From Bacteroidaceae bacterium (GTDB lineage Bacteria > Bacteroidota > Bacteroidia > Bacteroidales > Bacteroidaceae), in contig JAEEGS010000009.1 in the NCBI GenBank assembly GCA_016280445.1, positions 1 to 64,000 of the forward strand: DNA of 64,000 nt. The letters run 5' to 3'. Under the pieces are notes generated by a model. That model ran no database searches and was not told the DNA's origin. It worked only from the letters and a program-made list of their open reading frames with translations. Position numbers and translations under genes: made by a program. Each line of letters begins with the position of its first letter. The stretch's first letter is position 1. Positions 17,403-27,117 of the stretch are shown here, one piece after another.

Positions 17403-18671
17403 TTACTCACCCTTCACAGCAGCGATGCCTGGGAGCACCTTGCCTTCGATGGCCTCGAGAAGAGCACCACCACCAGTGGAGATGTAAGAAACCTTGTCGG
17501 CAAGACCGAACTTGTTTACGCATGCAACAGAGTCGCCACCACCGATGAGGGAGAATGCGCCTTCCTGTGTTGCCTTGGCAACAGCCTCACCTACAGCACG
17601 AGAACCAGCGGTGAAATCTTCGCACTCGAAGCAGCCTGCAGGACCGTTCCAGAGGATGGTCTTGGCACCTTCGATAGCCTTGGTGAACTTCTCGCGGCTG
17701 ATAGGACCGATGTCGAGACCGTCCCAACCTGCTTCGATGGCATTGGATGGGAATGTCTTGATTTGAGCGCCTGGCTTCACAGAGAAGGTTGAGAAGTCGT
17801 AGCCGGTGCAGCATACAGAGTCCTCACCGAGCACGAGTTCAACACCGTTTTCCTTGGCCATCTTTTCTACGCCGAGAGCCACGTCGAGTTTGTCGAGCTC
17901 TACGATAGAATTGCCGATTTCGCCACCATGAGCCTTCATGAAGGTGTAAGTCATACCACCGCAGAGGATGAGTTTGTCCACCTTGCCGAGGAGGTTCTCG
18001 ATGATGCCAATCTTGGTGGAAACCTTGGAACCACCCATGATGGCAACGAATGGACGCTTGATGTTGTTGAGCACGTTGTCAACAGCCTGCACTTCCTTCT
18101 CCATGAGGAGACCGAGCATTACGTCCTTCTTGTCGAAGTAGTCAGCGATGACAGCGGTGGAAGCGTGCTTGCGGTGAGCAGTACCGAAGGCGTCCATCAC
18201 CCAGCAGTCAGCGTAAGAAGCCAACTTCTTGGCAAATTCCTTCTGGCTTGCTTTCATGGCCTTCTTGGCCTCATCGTACTCAGGAGTGCCTTTCTCAACA
18301 CCTACTGGCTTGCCTTCCTCTTCAGGATAGTAGCGAAGGTTCTCGAGAAGCAGCACTTCGCCTGGCTTCAAAGCAGCAGCCTGATTCTCAGCCTTCTGGC
18401 AGTCGTCAGCAAACTGAACAGGAACACCAAGTGCCTTGCTCACAGCAGGAACAATCTGCTTCAGAGAGAGTTCTGGCTTCACCTTACCCTTTGGCTTGCC
18501 CATGTGTGACATGATGATGAGAGCACCGCCTTTCTCAAGAATCAACTTGAGGGTGGGGACTGCACCACGAATACGAGTGTCGTCTGTGATGACACCGTTC
18601 TGGATTGGCACGTTGAAATCTACACGCACGATTGCCTTCTTACCGGCAAAGTTGTACTCATTGATAGTCAT
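17403..18671 (-). CDS. pgk: Phosphoglycerate kinase
   Basis: 422 residues, normal for the enzyme. VRVDFNVP near the N terminus is the PGK signature; [43 protein letters not shown] and the C-terminal IGGGDSVA with [11 protein letters not shown] complete the substrate and nucleotide sites. Catalyses 1,3-bisphosphoglycerate + ADP to 3-phosphoglycerate + ATP in glycolysis. Codon use is of the highly expressed kind. The upstream region has TATATTTA as a near-consensus -7 element. Confidence 0.97.
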   Translation of the reverse strand: MTINEYNFAGKKAIVRVDFNVPIQNGVITDDTRIRGAVPTLKLILEKGGALIIMSHMGKPKGKVKPELSLKQIVPAVSKALGVPVQFADDCQKAENQAAALKPGEVLLLENLRYYPEEEGKPVGVEKGTPEYDEAKKAMKASQKEFAKKLASYADCWVMDAFGTAHRKHASTAVIADYFDKKDVMLGLLMEKEVQAVDNVLNNIKRPFVAIMGGSKVSTKIGIIENLLGKVDKLILCGGMTYTFMKAHGGEIGNSIVELDKLDVALGVEKMAKENGVELVLGEDSVCCTGYDFSTFSVKPGAQIKTFPSNAIEAGWDGLDIGPISREKFTKAIEGAKTILWNGPAGCFECEDFTAGSRAVGEAVAKATQEGAFSLIGGGDSVACVNKFGLADKVSYISTGGGALLEAIEGKVLPGIAAVKGE

Positions 18672-18747
18672 AAGCGTTTGGATTTTTAATGTTAAATATA
18701 AAATGTTTATTATTTGGAGTTTGTCTTATCTTTCAACTCTTTAATTT

Positions 18748-19569
18748 TTAATATTGTTCGTTCTCATTCGGAAAGTTGCCTTCTTTCACATCTTCCACAT
18801 AATGTCCGATGGCATCGGTCATCACGGTGTTCAGGTCGGCATAGCGGCGCAGGAACTTCGGAGAGAATCCGCGTGTCATGCCCAGCATGTCGGAAATGAC
18901 TAGCACCTGTCCGTCACATCCGCCACCTGCACCAATGCCAATCACGGGAATCCTCAGTTCGCTGGCCACCTGTGTTGCCAACTTGGCAGGAATCTTCTCC
19001 AGCACCACAGCAAAACATCCTGCCTCTTCCAAAGCACGGGCGTCGCTGATAAGTTTTTGAGCTTCAGCCTCTTCCTTGGCTCGCACGGTGTAAGTGCCGA
19101 ACTTATTGATGGATTGGGGAGTCAAGCCCAGGTGTCCGCAGATAGGGATGCCCGCGTCCAGAATCTTCTTCACGGCTGGAATAATCTCCACGCCACCTTC
19201 CAGTTTGAGGGCATCGCAGTGCGTCTCCTTCATAATTCGGATGGCGTTGCTCACGGCTTCCGTCTCGTTCACCTGATAGGTGCCGAAAGGCATGTCGCAA
19301 ATGACCAATGCGCGCTTTACACCACGCACGACAGCTTTGGCGTGGTAAATCATCTGGTCGAGTGTAATAGGGAGGGTTGTCCAGTTTCCTGCCATCACGT
19401 TACTGGCAGAATCGCCCACGAGGATGATGTCTATGCCGGCATTGTCGGTGATGGTGGCTGTTGTGTAATCATATGATGTAAGCATGGCAATCTTCTTGCC
19501 CTCAGCTTTCATCTGAATCAATCGATGCGTAGTGACCTTCCGCTGGTCTTCTACTAAGTATCCTGCCAT
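18748..19569 (-). CDS. panB: 3-methyl-2-oxobutanoate hydroxymethyltransferase
   Basis: About 273 residues from the ATG at 19569 ([11 protein letters not shown]); a longer frame is excluded because its first codons overlie the -7 promoter element at 19591-19598. PanB motifs are clear: [54 protein letters not shown] and [15 protein letters not shown]. It makes ketopantoate from 2-oxoisovalerate and methylene-tetrahydrofolate, the first committed step of pantothenate synthesis. panC and panD are not in this window. Confidence 0.96.
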   Translation of the reverse strand: MAGYLVEDQRKVTTHRLIQMKAEGKKIAMLTSYDYTTATITDNAGIDIILVGDSASNVMAGNWTTLPITLDQMIYHAKAVVRGVKRALVICDMPFGTYQVNETEAVSNAIRIMKETHCDALKLEGGVEIIPAVKKILDAGIPICGHLGLTPQSINKFGTYTVRAKEEAEAQKLISDARALEEAGCFAVVLEKIPAKLATQVASELRIPVIGIGAGGGCDGQVLVISDMLGMTRGFSPKFLRRYADLNTVMTDAIGHYVEDVKEGNFPNENEQY

Positions 19570-19590
19570 GTTGTTTTTTTTAATGAGTGG

Positions 19591-19620
19591 CAAAGTTACA
19601 CATTATTATTAAAACTCAAA
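19591..19620 (-). promoter_or_regulatory. panB promoter inside the end of the TonB receptor gene
   Basis: On the minus strand, TTTG (19617-19620), 18 bases, TAACTTTG (19591-19598). The -33 element and most of the spacer lie within the last codons of the receptor gene that ends at 19609. Start of transcription would be close to 19584, about 15 bases before the panB ATG. Confidence 0.6.
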
Positions 19621-22014
19621 CAATAAACGAGCATTTATTTGTCGTCGTGTCAGATAATTTGGCACCGCATACTGGTGATTTGTAATGTCTGTCACCCAAT
19701 AATAACTGTTCACGTTGGAAATGTCGAGAATGTTGAAGGCATCAATGCCCAGCCAAATGTTGCGGAATGCACGACCGATGCCCGTGTAGATGTGACGGTC
19801 TTCGTTCTTGAGCAGTCGGTAACTGATGCCCAAATCGACACGCCGATAACTGGGCATGCGGAACACCTGCTTTTCACGTCCAGAGTGTGGAGGACCAAAG
19901 GGAAGTCCACCCGCATAATGCCCCTGCACGGTCACCTTCCAGCGGTCGGTGTTGGGGAAATAGTCGCTGAAGAACACGGCACAATTCAGTCGCTGGTCGG
20001 TGGGACGAGGCACATACTTTCCGTCGTTGATTTTCTCTGCTGTCTTCATGATGCCCACACTCAGCCATGAATCCGTTCCCGGCACAAACTCTCCATAGAT
20101 TTTCATGTCCAACCCTGCCGCATAGCCTTTCGAGATGTTCCCGCCATAATACACAACACGCACATTGTCAATGTTGTAGGGAATCAAATCGTCCAATGCC
20201 TTGTAATACGCTTCGGCAGTGAATTTGAATGGACGCATGTTCACCCGGAACTTATACTCCATGCCCAGCACGAAATGGATGCTTCGCTGTGACTTGATGT
20301 CCTTGCGTAAGAAGGCCATCGTGTTGCCGTTCACGGTGGTGGTGTCACGCATTTCCTTGTAGAAGGGCGTTTGATAGTACAAACCCGTGGAGAATCGGTA
20401 CGTTAAATTGTCATTGCTTGCAGGTGTGAAGGCGATGGTGGCCCTGGGCGAGAAGAGTGTTTCTTTGTTCCAGTCCCAGTGTGTTAGACGGGCACCATAG
20501 TTCAACACCAAACTTCCTTCATTATATTCTTTACGGAAAGTATCTTGAAAATAAAACTCGTAATGTTTTGATTTTTCGCTATTTAATGAAGTTGTATTGT
20601 AGATGAGGTCTAAGCGGTCAGACGAGTGGGGGAGTGAGTATCCTGCCGAATCTCTCATCTCCCATTCACGCATGGTTTCATCCACTTTTTCCATCTTCAT
20701 CAACAATCCATAGCGAAAATCGTGGCTGGTCAGACGGTTGCGGCCCGTGAGGCCAATATTCATCATCCTGGCATTGAGTCGGTTTCTCGCATGTTCATGA
20801 TAGGTTCCGATGCCCAAACTCTCTGTGTCACCGTCGTTGTTCAGCCAATATTCACCATTGATGTCATACGTTTCCCGTTCTTTGGTCTTGAAACCCGACC
20901 AGTTGAAGGTCAGCGAGTTCATCTTGTTGAAATTGTGGGTGGCAGAAAAAGCACCGAAATAAGTGTGGAATTTGTCGTGCTCGCTGCCATCGAAATACAC
21001 CTTGAATTCCTTCACGTCCTCAGCCGTTCCAAACTTGGTGGTACGGTCTTTGGGTGTGAAGTCATAATCGTTCGTCGAAATCACACCCATCAAATCAAAC
21101 GTCCATCGCTGATTGGGACTCCAACTCATATAAGTTTGATAATCAAAGTCCTTTGGCTTGTATTCTCCCTTTGTTTCCAGTGTGCCTAACAAATTCTTCA
21201 TGGTTTTGTAGCGCACGGCATGCGTCATCGAAAACTTATCAGAGCCAAATCCCACATAGCCACTGGCACCCAACAAACTGGCACTCACACTGCCTTCAAA
21301 GCCTTTCACCTTCTTGTAGGTGATGTCCAGCACACTCGACATCTTCTCCCCATATCTGGCTTCAAAACCACCTGCTGAGAACCCAATGCGTTCCACCATG
21401 TCAGGGTTGATAATGCTCAATCCTTCCTGTTGTCCACTACGAATCAGCAAGGGACGATAAACTTCTACTCCGTTGATATACACAGAGTTCTCATCGAAAG
21501 AGCCACCGCGTACATTGTACTGGGAAGACAACTCATTGTGCGTGGAAACACCTGCCTGGCTCGTGATGAGTTTCTCCACGCCACCTCCAGAGGCATTGCC
21601 CATGTGCCGCATGTCCTGCATGTTCACATCAGTCATGGTGCTTGTCTGCCGACGAATATCCGTCACTTCAACCTCGCCCAGTTCATATCCGAGCGAAGGC
21701 AGCATCACGTTCAACGTCACAGAATCCACAGGGTTGGCCAACACACGTTTTCTGGTTTCGTAGCCAATCATGGAAAAAATGACCACCATAGAATCACTGC
21801 TTTCGCATGAAAAACGATATTCGCCCTTCAAATTACACACAGCGCCGCATCCGGTGCCTTCCACACGAACCTGAGCAAGTTCAAGAGCTGATTTCTTGTC
21901 ATCAGTCACTTTGCCCTTAATAATCACTGTTTGTGCCTGTGCACATAACACGCCAAGCACAAACAGCAACAAAGCCATTCCTGTATATTTATAAATAATG
22001 TGTCTTATCATCAT
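19609..22014 (-). CDS. TonB-dependent receptor with carboxypeptidase-regulatory-like domain
   Basis: About 801 residues from the ATG pair at 22014/22011, which gives the signal peptide MALLLFVLGVLCAQA. The N-terminal IKGKVTDDKKSALELAQV segment is a CarboxypepD_reg-like domain, followed by a plug (GVSTHNELSSQYNVRGGSFDENSVYINGVEVY) described here by its ends only, and a 22-strand-type barrel to the end. It imports a ligand across the outer membrane using TonB energy. It has no adjacent SusD-type lipoprotein, so it is not a classic polysaccharide-utilisation pair; vitamin, iron or peptide uptake is possible. Confidence 0.85.
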   Translation of the reverse strand: MMIRHIIYKYTGMALLLFVLGVLCAQAQTVIIKGKVTDDKKSALELAQVRVEGTGCGAVCNLKGEYRFSCESSDSMVVIFSMIGYETRKRVLANPVDSVTLNVMLPSLGYELGEVEVTDIRRQTSTMTDVNMQDMRHMGNASGGGVEKLITSQAGVSTHNELSSQYNVRGGSFDENSVYINGVEVYRPLLIRSGQQEGLSIINPDMVERIGFSAGGFEARYGEKMSSVLDITYKKVKGFEGSVSASLLGASGYVGFGSDKFSMTHAVRYKTMKNLLGTLETKGEYKPKDFDYQTYMSWSPNQRWTFDLMGVISTNDYDFTPKDRTTKFGTAEDVKEFKVYFDGSEHDKFHTYFGAFSATHNFNKMNSLTFNWSGFKTKERETYDINGEYWLNNDGDTESLGIGTYHEHARNRLNARMMNIGLTGRNRLTSHDFRYGLLMKMEKVDETMREWEMRDSAGYSLPHSSDRLDLIYNTTSLNSEKSKHYEFYFQDTFRKEYNEGSLVLNYGARLTHWDWNKETLFSPRATIAFTPASNDNLTYRFSTGLYYQTPFYKEMRDTTTVNGNTMAFLRKDIKSQRSIHFVLGMEYKFRVNMRPFKFTAEAYYKALDDLIPYNIDNVRVVYYGGNISKGYAAGLDMKIYGEFVPGTDSWLSVGIMKTAEKINDGKYVPRPTDQRLNCAVFFSDYFPNTDRWKVTVQGHYAGGLPFGPPHSGREKQVFRMPSYRRVDLGISYRLLKNEDRHIYTGIGRAFRNIWLGIDAFNILDISNVNSYYWVTDITNHQYAVPNYLTRRQINARLLFEF

Positions 22015-22136
22015 AAATAGAATAACGAAAACACCCATTCGTATATTGTGCCAACACACACAATCCTTTTGTTTCCTTTTTCGATTTTAATCGCGGTTAT
22101 GTTAAATAAGAAAAAAATGAATAACTACTTCATTTC

Positions 22137-22164
22137 TTTGAGTGAAGAAAAAATCGTACCTTTG
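22137..22164 (+). promoter_or_regulatory. mazG promoter
   Basis: TACCTTTG at 22157-22164 is a full -7 match. TTTG at 22137-22140 lies 16 bases before it, shorter than usual; TTTC at 22133-22136 has the normal 20-base spacing. The transcript leader to the mazG ATG would be about 80 bases. Confidence 0.5.
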
Positions 22165-22251
22165 CAGCAAGTTATCAATTACAACAAAACCCTGTTGTCA
22201 ATTATAGTAGAAAATAGATATTAACTGTACAGAAAAATTGCTAAAGAAATT

Positions 22252-23094
22252 ATGCATACAAGAAAAGAAAAGATGGAGGCTTTCGGCCGTTTACTCGATG
22301 TGATGGACGACCTCCGCGAGAAATGTCCTTGGGACAGAAAACAGACCAACGAATCGCTGCGTGCCAACACTATTGAGGAAACTTACGAATTGTACGATGC
22401 GCTCCTCAAGAATGACAATGTCAATATTTGCAAAGAGTTGGGCGATGTGTTACTCCACATTGTTTTTTATTCCAAGATTGGCGAAGAAAAAAATGCGTTC
22501 GATGTGGCCGATGTCTGCAACCAGCTCTGCGACAAACTCATTTTCCGTCATCCGCATGTGTATGGCGATGTGAAGGCCGAAACAGCCAGCGATGTGAAAC
22601 GCACATGGGAACAAATCAAAACAAAGGAGAAAGATGGCAACAAGACGGTCCTTTCAGGAGTGCCAGATGCACTTCCATCGCTCATCAAGGCTTATCGTAT
22701 TCAGGACAAGGCACGCAATGTCGGTTTCGACTGGGAAGAACGTCGGGATGTGTGGAAAAAGGTGAAGGAGGAAATTACCGAGTTTGAAGCTGAAGTGGAA
22801 CAAGCCCACGCGCTTGGTGGTTCTCTTCATCCTGATAATGCCATTGCTGATGCCGACAAGGAAGCTGCAAAACGTCGCGTCACAGATGAGTTTGGCGATG
22901 TGATGTTCAGTCTTATCAATGCTGCCCGTCTCTACAAAATCAATCCTGACAACGCGCTGGAACACACCAACCAGAAGTTCATCCACCGTTTCAATTATGT
23001 AGAAGCGAAAGCCAAAGAAAAAGGTCTGGACTTGAAAGACCTGACCTTAGAACAAATGGATGCGTGGTGGAACGAAGCGAAAACGCTGAATTGA
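22252..23094 (+). CDS. mazG: Nucleoside triphosphate pyrophosphohydrolase
   Basis: 280 residues, the length of the double-domain MazG. The first domain has CPWDRKQTNESLRANTIEE (residues ~25-43) and ELGDVLLHIVFYSKIGEE with the metal-binding EExxE/ExxD pattern; a second MazG half follows (DEFGDVMFSLINAAR). It hydrolyses NTPs and dNTPs to monophosphates and pyrophosphate, cleaning the pool of damaged nucleotides (family knowledge). Convergent with metH, with only 31 bases between stops. Confidence 0.93.
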   Translation: MHTRKEKMEAFGRLLDVMDDLREKCPWDRKQTNESLRANTIEETYELYDALLKNDNVNICKELGDVLLHIVFYSKIGEEKNAFDVADVCNQLCDKLIFRHPHVYGDVKAETASDVKRTWEQIKTKEKDGNKTVLSGVPDALPSLIKAYRIQDKARNVGFDWEERRDVWKKVKEEITEFEAEVEQAHALGGSLHPDNAIADADKEAAKRRVTDEFGDVMFSLINAARLYKINPDNALEHTNQKFIHRFNYVEAKAKEKGLDLKDLTLEQMDAWWNEAKTLN

Positions 23095-23125
23095 GGATTC
23101 CAAACCTCGTTCAATTCGTGGTTTT

Positions 23126-25903
23126 TTAATCAAAGTAATTAGGCTTTCTCTTTCGTGCCTCCTCCAAACTGACCATGCCGGACTCCCCTTCTCCTCTTTC
23201 AGAACGGAGTTCGGCATATTTTTTGTCCAATTCATCGGTCAATTCGGCTCTTGTTTCGGGATTCAGCAATTTGGCACTGGCTATCACATTCTGCGAAGCG
23301 TCTTTCATCCAAAGGACTGGGCCATGATAAACGGGTGCAATCTTCAGGGCCGTATGCAATTCGCTGGTCGTCGCACCTCCAATCATGATGGGGATGTTAG
23401 CACTACGTTCTTCCAAGGCGCGAGCCACATTCACCATTTCTTCCAGAGATGGTGTGATGAGTCCGGAAAGCCCGATGATATCGACTTTTTCTTCAATGGC
23501 GCGCTCCACAATGGTTTCTGTTGGCACCATGACACCTAGGTCGATGATTTCGTAGTTATTGCAAGCGAGGATCACGCTCACAATGTTCTTGCCGATGTCG
23601 TGCACATCGCCTTTGACGGTAGCCAATAACACTTTTCCCGCTTTTTGTGCTCCTTCCGAACGGCTGGCCTCAATCAGCGGTTGCAGAATGCCCACGGCCC
23701 TTTTCATCGTCCGAGCCGTTTTCACTACTTGTGGCAAGAACATCTTACCAGCTCCGAAGAGTTCTCCCACGGTGTTCATGGCGTCCATCAAGGGGCCTTC
23801 AATAATCTTGACAGGGTTATTATAAAGTTGTGCCGCCTCGTCCAAATCGGTTTCGAGATAGTCACCGATACCCTTCACCAGAGCATGCTTCAATCGTTCT
23901 TCCACGGTGCCGTTTCGCCAATCATCCGCAGAGTTTTTTGGTAAAACACCTCCATTCTTCAGTGCTTCCTTTTCAGCGTCCTTCTCTGCTTTAATTCGAG
24001 CCGCGATATCAATCAACCTTTCCGTCGCTCCGGCATCTCGATTCAGCAGCACATCGTCAATGGCCGTCAGCACATCGTCAGGGATGTCGCTGTACAGAAC
24101 CTGTGTGGCAGGGTTGACAATACCCATGTCTTGCCCTTTGCCGATGGTGTGATAGAGAAAGACCGCATGCATCGCCTCACGGATGTAATTGTTGCCACGA
24201 AACGAGAAGGACAAGTTGCTAATGCCACCCGACACATGTGCTCCTGGCAGATTCTGACGAATCCACTCGGTGGCACGTATGAAATCGAGCCCGTAGGCGT
24301 TATGCTCTTCCATGCCCGTCGCCACTGCCAGCACGTTGGGGTCAAAAATGATGTCAAGCGGATTGAAGCCCACCTTGTCCACTAACAGGCGGTAAGCACG
24401 TTCACAAATCTCAATTTTTCGTTCGTATGTGGTGGCTTGTCCCATTTCATCGAATGCCATCACCACTGCGGCGGCACCCAAACGCTTGATTTCACGGGCT
24501 TTTTCCAGGAACTTCTCCTCCCCTTCTTTCAGCGAGATGCTGTTCACAATACTTTTTCCCTGCACGCATTTCAAGCCTGCTGTAATCACATTCCAGTCGC
24601 TGGAATCAATCATGACAGGCACCTTGGCAATGTCGGGGTCGCTCATCAGCATATTGAGGAACGTAACCATCTCATGTTTGGCATCCAGAAGGCCGTCGTC
24701 CATGTTTACATCGATGACCAACGCACCGTCCTCCACCTGTTTTCTTGCGATGGAAAGGGCTTCTTCGTAGTTCTTTTCGCTGATGAGACGGAGGAATTTG
24801 CGCGAACCAGCCACATTGCACCGTTCGCCCACATTGACGAAACGGCGTTCTGGAGTGAGTTCCAGAAGTTCCAATCCGCTCAGCCACATGTTCACAGGTT
24901 TTCCGACGGGCACATGGGGATTTTTCCCCTCGACAAGGGCTGGATAAAGTTCTATGAATTTCTCGGTCGTTCCGCAACAACCACCGATGATGTTCACCAA
25001 TCCTTCGTCCACATATTCCTTCACCTGTTCTGCCATCATCGTGGGTGTTTGGTCGTAAAGTCCTAACGAATTGGGAAGGCCAGCATTCGGGTGTGCAGAG
25101 ATATAATAAGGCGCTTTTTCTGCCAGCACTTTCAGGAAGGGTTTCAACTGGCGTGCACCAAACGAGCAGTTCAAGCCGATGGAAAAGATGTCGGCATGTT
25201 GCACACTTGCCAAGAATGCCTCCAATGTCTGTCCTGAGAGTGTCCGTCCGGCGGTGTCGCTCACAGTGATGGACAGCATCAATGGCACACGCTTCCCCAC
25301 TCTTTCCATCGCCTTTTCTGCCGAATAAATGGCGGCTTTCGCGTTCAGCGAGTCGAAAATGGTCTCAATCAAAAGGGCATCCACTCCACCCTCCAACAAC
25401 GCTTCCATCTGCTCCACGTATGCCTCTACCAGTTCTTCATAGGTCAGACTTCGCAATGCCGGATTGTTCACATCGGGCGAAATGCTCAGCGTCTTGTTCG
25501 TCGGTCCCACATCGCCCAAAACAAAGCGCGGTTTCATCGGTGTTTCCCGAGTGTATTCATCGGCCAACTGACGAGCAAGTTTTGTGGCAGCCAGGTTGAT
25601 GTCGCGGCAATGTTCCTGCATATGATAATCGGCCATCGACACACGTTGCGACGAGAAGGTGCAAGTGGTGATAAGGTCGGCTCCTGCATCAAGATACTTC
25701 CGGTGAATATCGGCGATTACATCGGGACGGGTCAAACAAAGGATGTCGTTGTTGCCCTTCATCAATCCAGGCACATCAACGAATTGTGAGCCTCTGAAGT
25801 CTTCCTCCACAAGCCCGTATTGCTGAATCATGGTGCCCATTGCACCGTCCAGAATCAGTATCCTTTCTTTGATGATATCGTGTATGCCCTTGTTTGTGTT
25901 CAT
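23126..25903 (-). CDS. metH: Cobalamin-dependent methionine synthase lacking the reactivation domain
   Basis: 925 residues against about 1,230 in E. coli. Domains in order: homocysteine-binding barrel (about 1-330, with zinc Cys in GGCCGTT), pterin-binding barrel (about 350-620, FVNVGERCNVAGSRKF), cobalamin cap (about 650-740) and cobalamin-binding domain (about 745-880) with the lower-ligand motif DVHDIGKNIV and GLSGLITPS. The protein stops in the linker (RKRKPNYFD), so the C-terminal AdoMet-dependent reactivation domain is absent. The short form is, as I recall, common in Bacteroidales, with reactivation left to another protein. Lies 11 bases after smpB in one operon; no cobalamin riboswitch was recognised. 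Confidence 0.95.
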   Translation of the reverse strand: MNTNKGIHDIIKERILILDGAMGTMIQQYGLVEEDFRGSQFVDVPGLMKGNNDILCLTRPDVIADIHRKYLDAGADLITTCTFSSQRVSMADYHMQEHCRDINLAATKLARQLADEYTRETPMKPRFVLGDVGPTNKTLSISPDVNNPALRSLTYEELVEAYVEQMEALLEGGVDALLIETIFDSLNAKAAIYSAEKAMERVGKRVPLMLSITVSDTAGRTLSGQTLEAFLASVQHADIFSIGLNCSFGARQLKPFLKVLAEKAPYYISAHPNAGLPNSLGLYDQTPTMMAEQVKEYVDEGLVNIIGGCCGTTEKFIELYPALVEGKNPHVPVGKPVNMWLSGLELLELTPERRFVNVGERCNVAGSRKFLRLISEKNYEEALSIARKQVEDGALVIDVNMDDGLLDAKHEMVTFLNMLMSDPDIAKVPVMIDSSDWNVITAGLKCVQGKSIVNSISLKEGEEKFLEKAREIKRLGAAAVVMAFDEMGQATTYERKIEICERAYRLLVDKVGFNPLDIIFDPNVLAVATGMEEHNAYGLDFIRATEWIRQNLPGAHVSGGISNLSFSFRGNNYIREAMHAVFLYHTIGKGQDMGIVNPATQVLYSDIPDDVLTAIDDVLLNRDAGATERLIDIAARIKAEKDAEKEALKNGGVLPKNSADDWRNGTVEERLKHALVKGIGDYLETDLDEAAQLYNNPVKIIEGPLMDAMNTVGELFGAGKMFLPQVVKTARTMKRAVGILQPLIEASRSEGAQKAGKVLLATVKGDVHDIGKNIVSVILACNNYEIIDLGVMVPTETIVERAIEEKVDIIGLSGLITPSLEEMVNVARALEERSANIPIMIGGATTSELHTALKIAPVYHGPVLWMKDASQNVIASAKLLNPETRAELTDELDKKYAELRSERGEGESGMVSLEEARKRKPNYFD

Positions 25904-25914
25904 TTCCTCTCCTG

Positions 25915-26391
25915 TTAATAAATGTGAGCCTTCTTCACTCTGTCTATTTCCCTCCTGTCTTCTTTCTCCTTCAGCGTCTGGCGTTTGTCATACTCCTTCT
26001 TGCCTCGTGCCAAAGCGATGTCGAGTTTTGCCAATCCCTTCTCATTGATATACAGACGGACAGGCACGATGGTGAATCCCGGTGCTTTTGTGTCTTCCTG
26101 CAAATTGTGGATTTCCTTACGGTTCAGGAGCAGTTTCCGTTCCCTGCGCTCCACATGATTGTTGTACGAACCCTCCGAATAGAGTGCCACATACATGTTC
26201 TTCACCCAAATCTCCCCGTTATTGATGTAGCAGTAGGTGTCCACCAGACTTGCCTTGCCGGCACGGATACTCTTGATTTCCGTACCCGTCAACACAATGC
26301 CAGCCGTGAAGGTATCGATAAACTCATAGTCGAACGACGCCCTCTTGTTCTTGATGTTCACCTGCTGATTCTTCGCCACTTTCTTCGCCAT
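25915..26391 (-). CDS. smpB: SsrA-binding protein SmpB
   Basis: About 158 residues from the ATG at 26391 ([10 protein letters not shown]). Motifs: [22 protein letters not shown], described by its conserved GTEIKS, then a [10 protein letters not shown] segment, [13 protein letters not shown] and [20 protein letters not shown]. It binds tmRNA and delivers it to stalled ribosomes for trans-translation. It sits between the DUF4375 gene and metH in a tightly spaced operon. tmRNA itself (ssrA) is not seen in this window. Confidence 0.96.
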   Translation of the reverse strand: MAKKVAKNQQVNIKNKRASFDYEFIDTFTAGIVLTGTEIKSIRAGKASLVDTYCYINNGEIWVKNMYVALYSEGSYNNHVERRERKLLLNRKEIHNLQEDTKAPGFTIVPVRLYINEKGLAKLDIALARGKKEYDKRQTLKEKEDRREIDRVKKAHIY

Positions 26392-26413
26392 AGTCCTTAT
26401 TGTCAATTGCCAA

Positions 26414-26935
26414 CTAAATAAACTTGTCCATGTTCTCCATAATCATCTTTGCCACCGCAGGAGTCACCTCCTCCTGATGCTCATCCAGGAAATCATCGCC
26501 CAACTCGTTCAACTCCTCCAACTGCTCATACATCGCCATGAATTCCTCGTCATCCATCTCTTTGGCAAATTCCTCCTGATGCTTGTGGTACTCTTTCTTC
26601 ACCTCATACAGCAATTTGGAAAAATCCTTCATCACCTTCTCTTGACCTTCTACACTTCCCCACTCTTTTTTCACCACCATCGGGAACGGTCCTTCCAGCA
26701 CATACGGAGCAAACCCATTCATAATCAGTTGAATGAATCCGCCCTCCATCACCTCGTCCAGCACATAGCGGTAGCACAACACCGCGTGCTGCTCCGCACT
26801 CGGCATTTCCATGTTCTCCGCCGTCAACGCACCGCCCACAGCCGTCAGATACCCGTCCGTCACCCATTGGATGAACCCGATGCTATCCTGCTGTTCATAC
26901 TTCTCCCGTGCCAGTTGCTTGTCCAAATGTATCAT
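26414..26935 (-). CDS. DUF4375/DMP19-like protein
   Basis: About 173 residues from the ATG at 26935 ([10 protein letters not shown]). A helical, acidic, cytoplasmic protein; the [13 protein letters not shown] and [13 protein letters not shown] segments are typical of the DUF4375 (DMP19-related) family, whose role in bacteria is not settled. It heads the operon with smpB (22-base gap) and metH, under the promoter at 26957-26988. Confidence 0.6.
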   Translation of the reverse strand: MIHLDKQLAREKYEQQDSIGFIQWVTDGYLTAVGGALTAENMEMPSAEQHAVLCYRYVLDEVMEGGFIQLIMNGFAPYVLEGPFPMVVKKEWGSVEGQEKVMKDFSKLLYEVKKEYHKHQEEFAKEMDDEEFMAMYEQLEELNELGDDFLDEHQEEVTPAVAKMIMENMDKFI

Positions 26936-26956
26936 ACTTATGCGTTTAAAAGTTTG

Positions 26957-26988
26957 CAAAGGTACGACTAAGTGAGAGAAAAAACAAA
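26957..26988 (-). promoter_or_regulatory. Promoter of the DUF4375-smpB-metH operon
   Basis: On the minus strand, TTTG (26985-26988), 20 bases, TACCTTTG (26957-26964): both elements match the Bacteroidetes consensus exactly. Transcription would start near 26950, some 15 bases before the ATG at 26935. Confidence 0.75.
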
Positions 26989-27117
26989 TTTATTGAGTTT
27001 TTTCCGAATATGAGCACCTTTGGCGTAGTATGCAAACTCTTGGAGGACGCTCCTTTGTCAGAGTCGTTCCAAGGTTAGATTGCCAGGATGGCGGCCTGCA
27101 TCCATCCATCCATCGTT

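Noticed and set aside
23095-23130. Weak hairpin between mazG and metH
   Set aside because: The arms (AAACC/GGTTT) are short and partly mismatched, so I did not list it as a terminator.
25904-26990. Cobalamin riboswitch for metH
   Set aside because: metH is the third gene of an operon with a short leader, and no B12-box was recognised.
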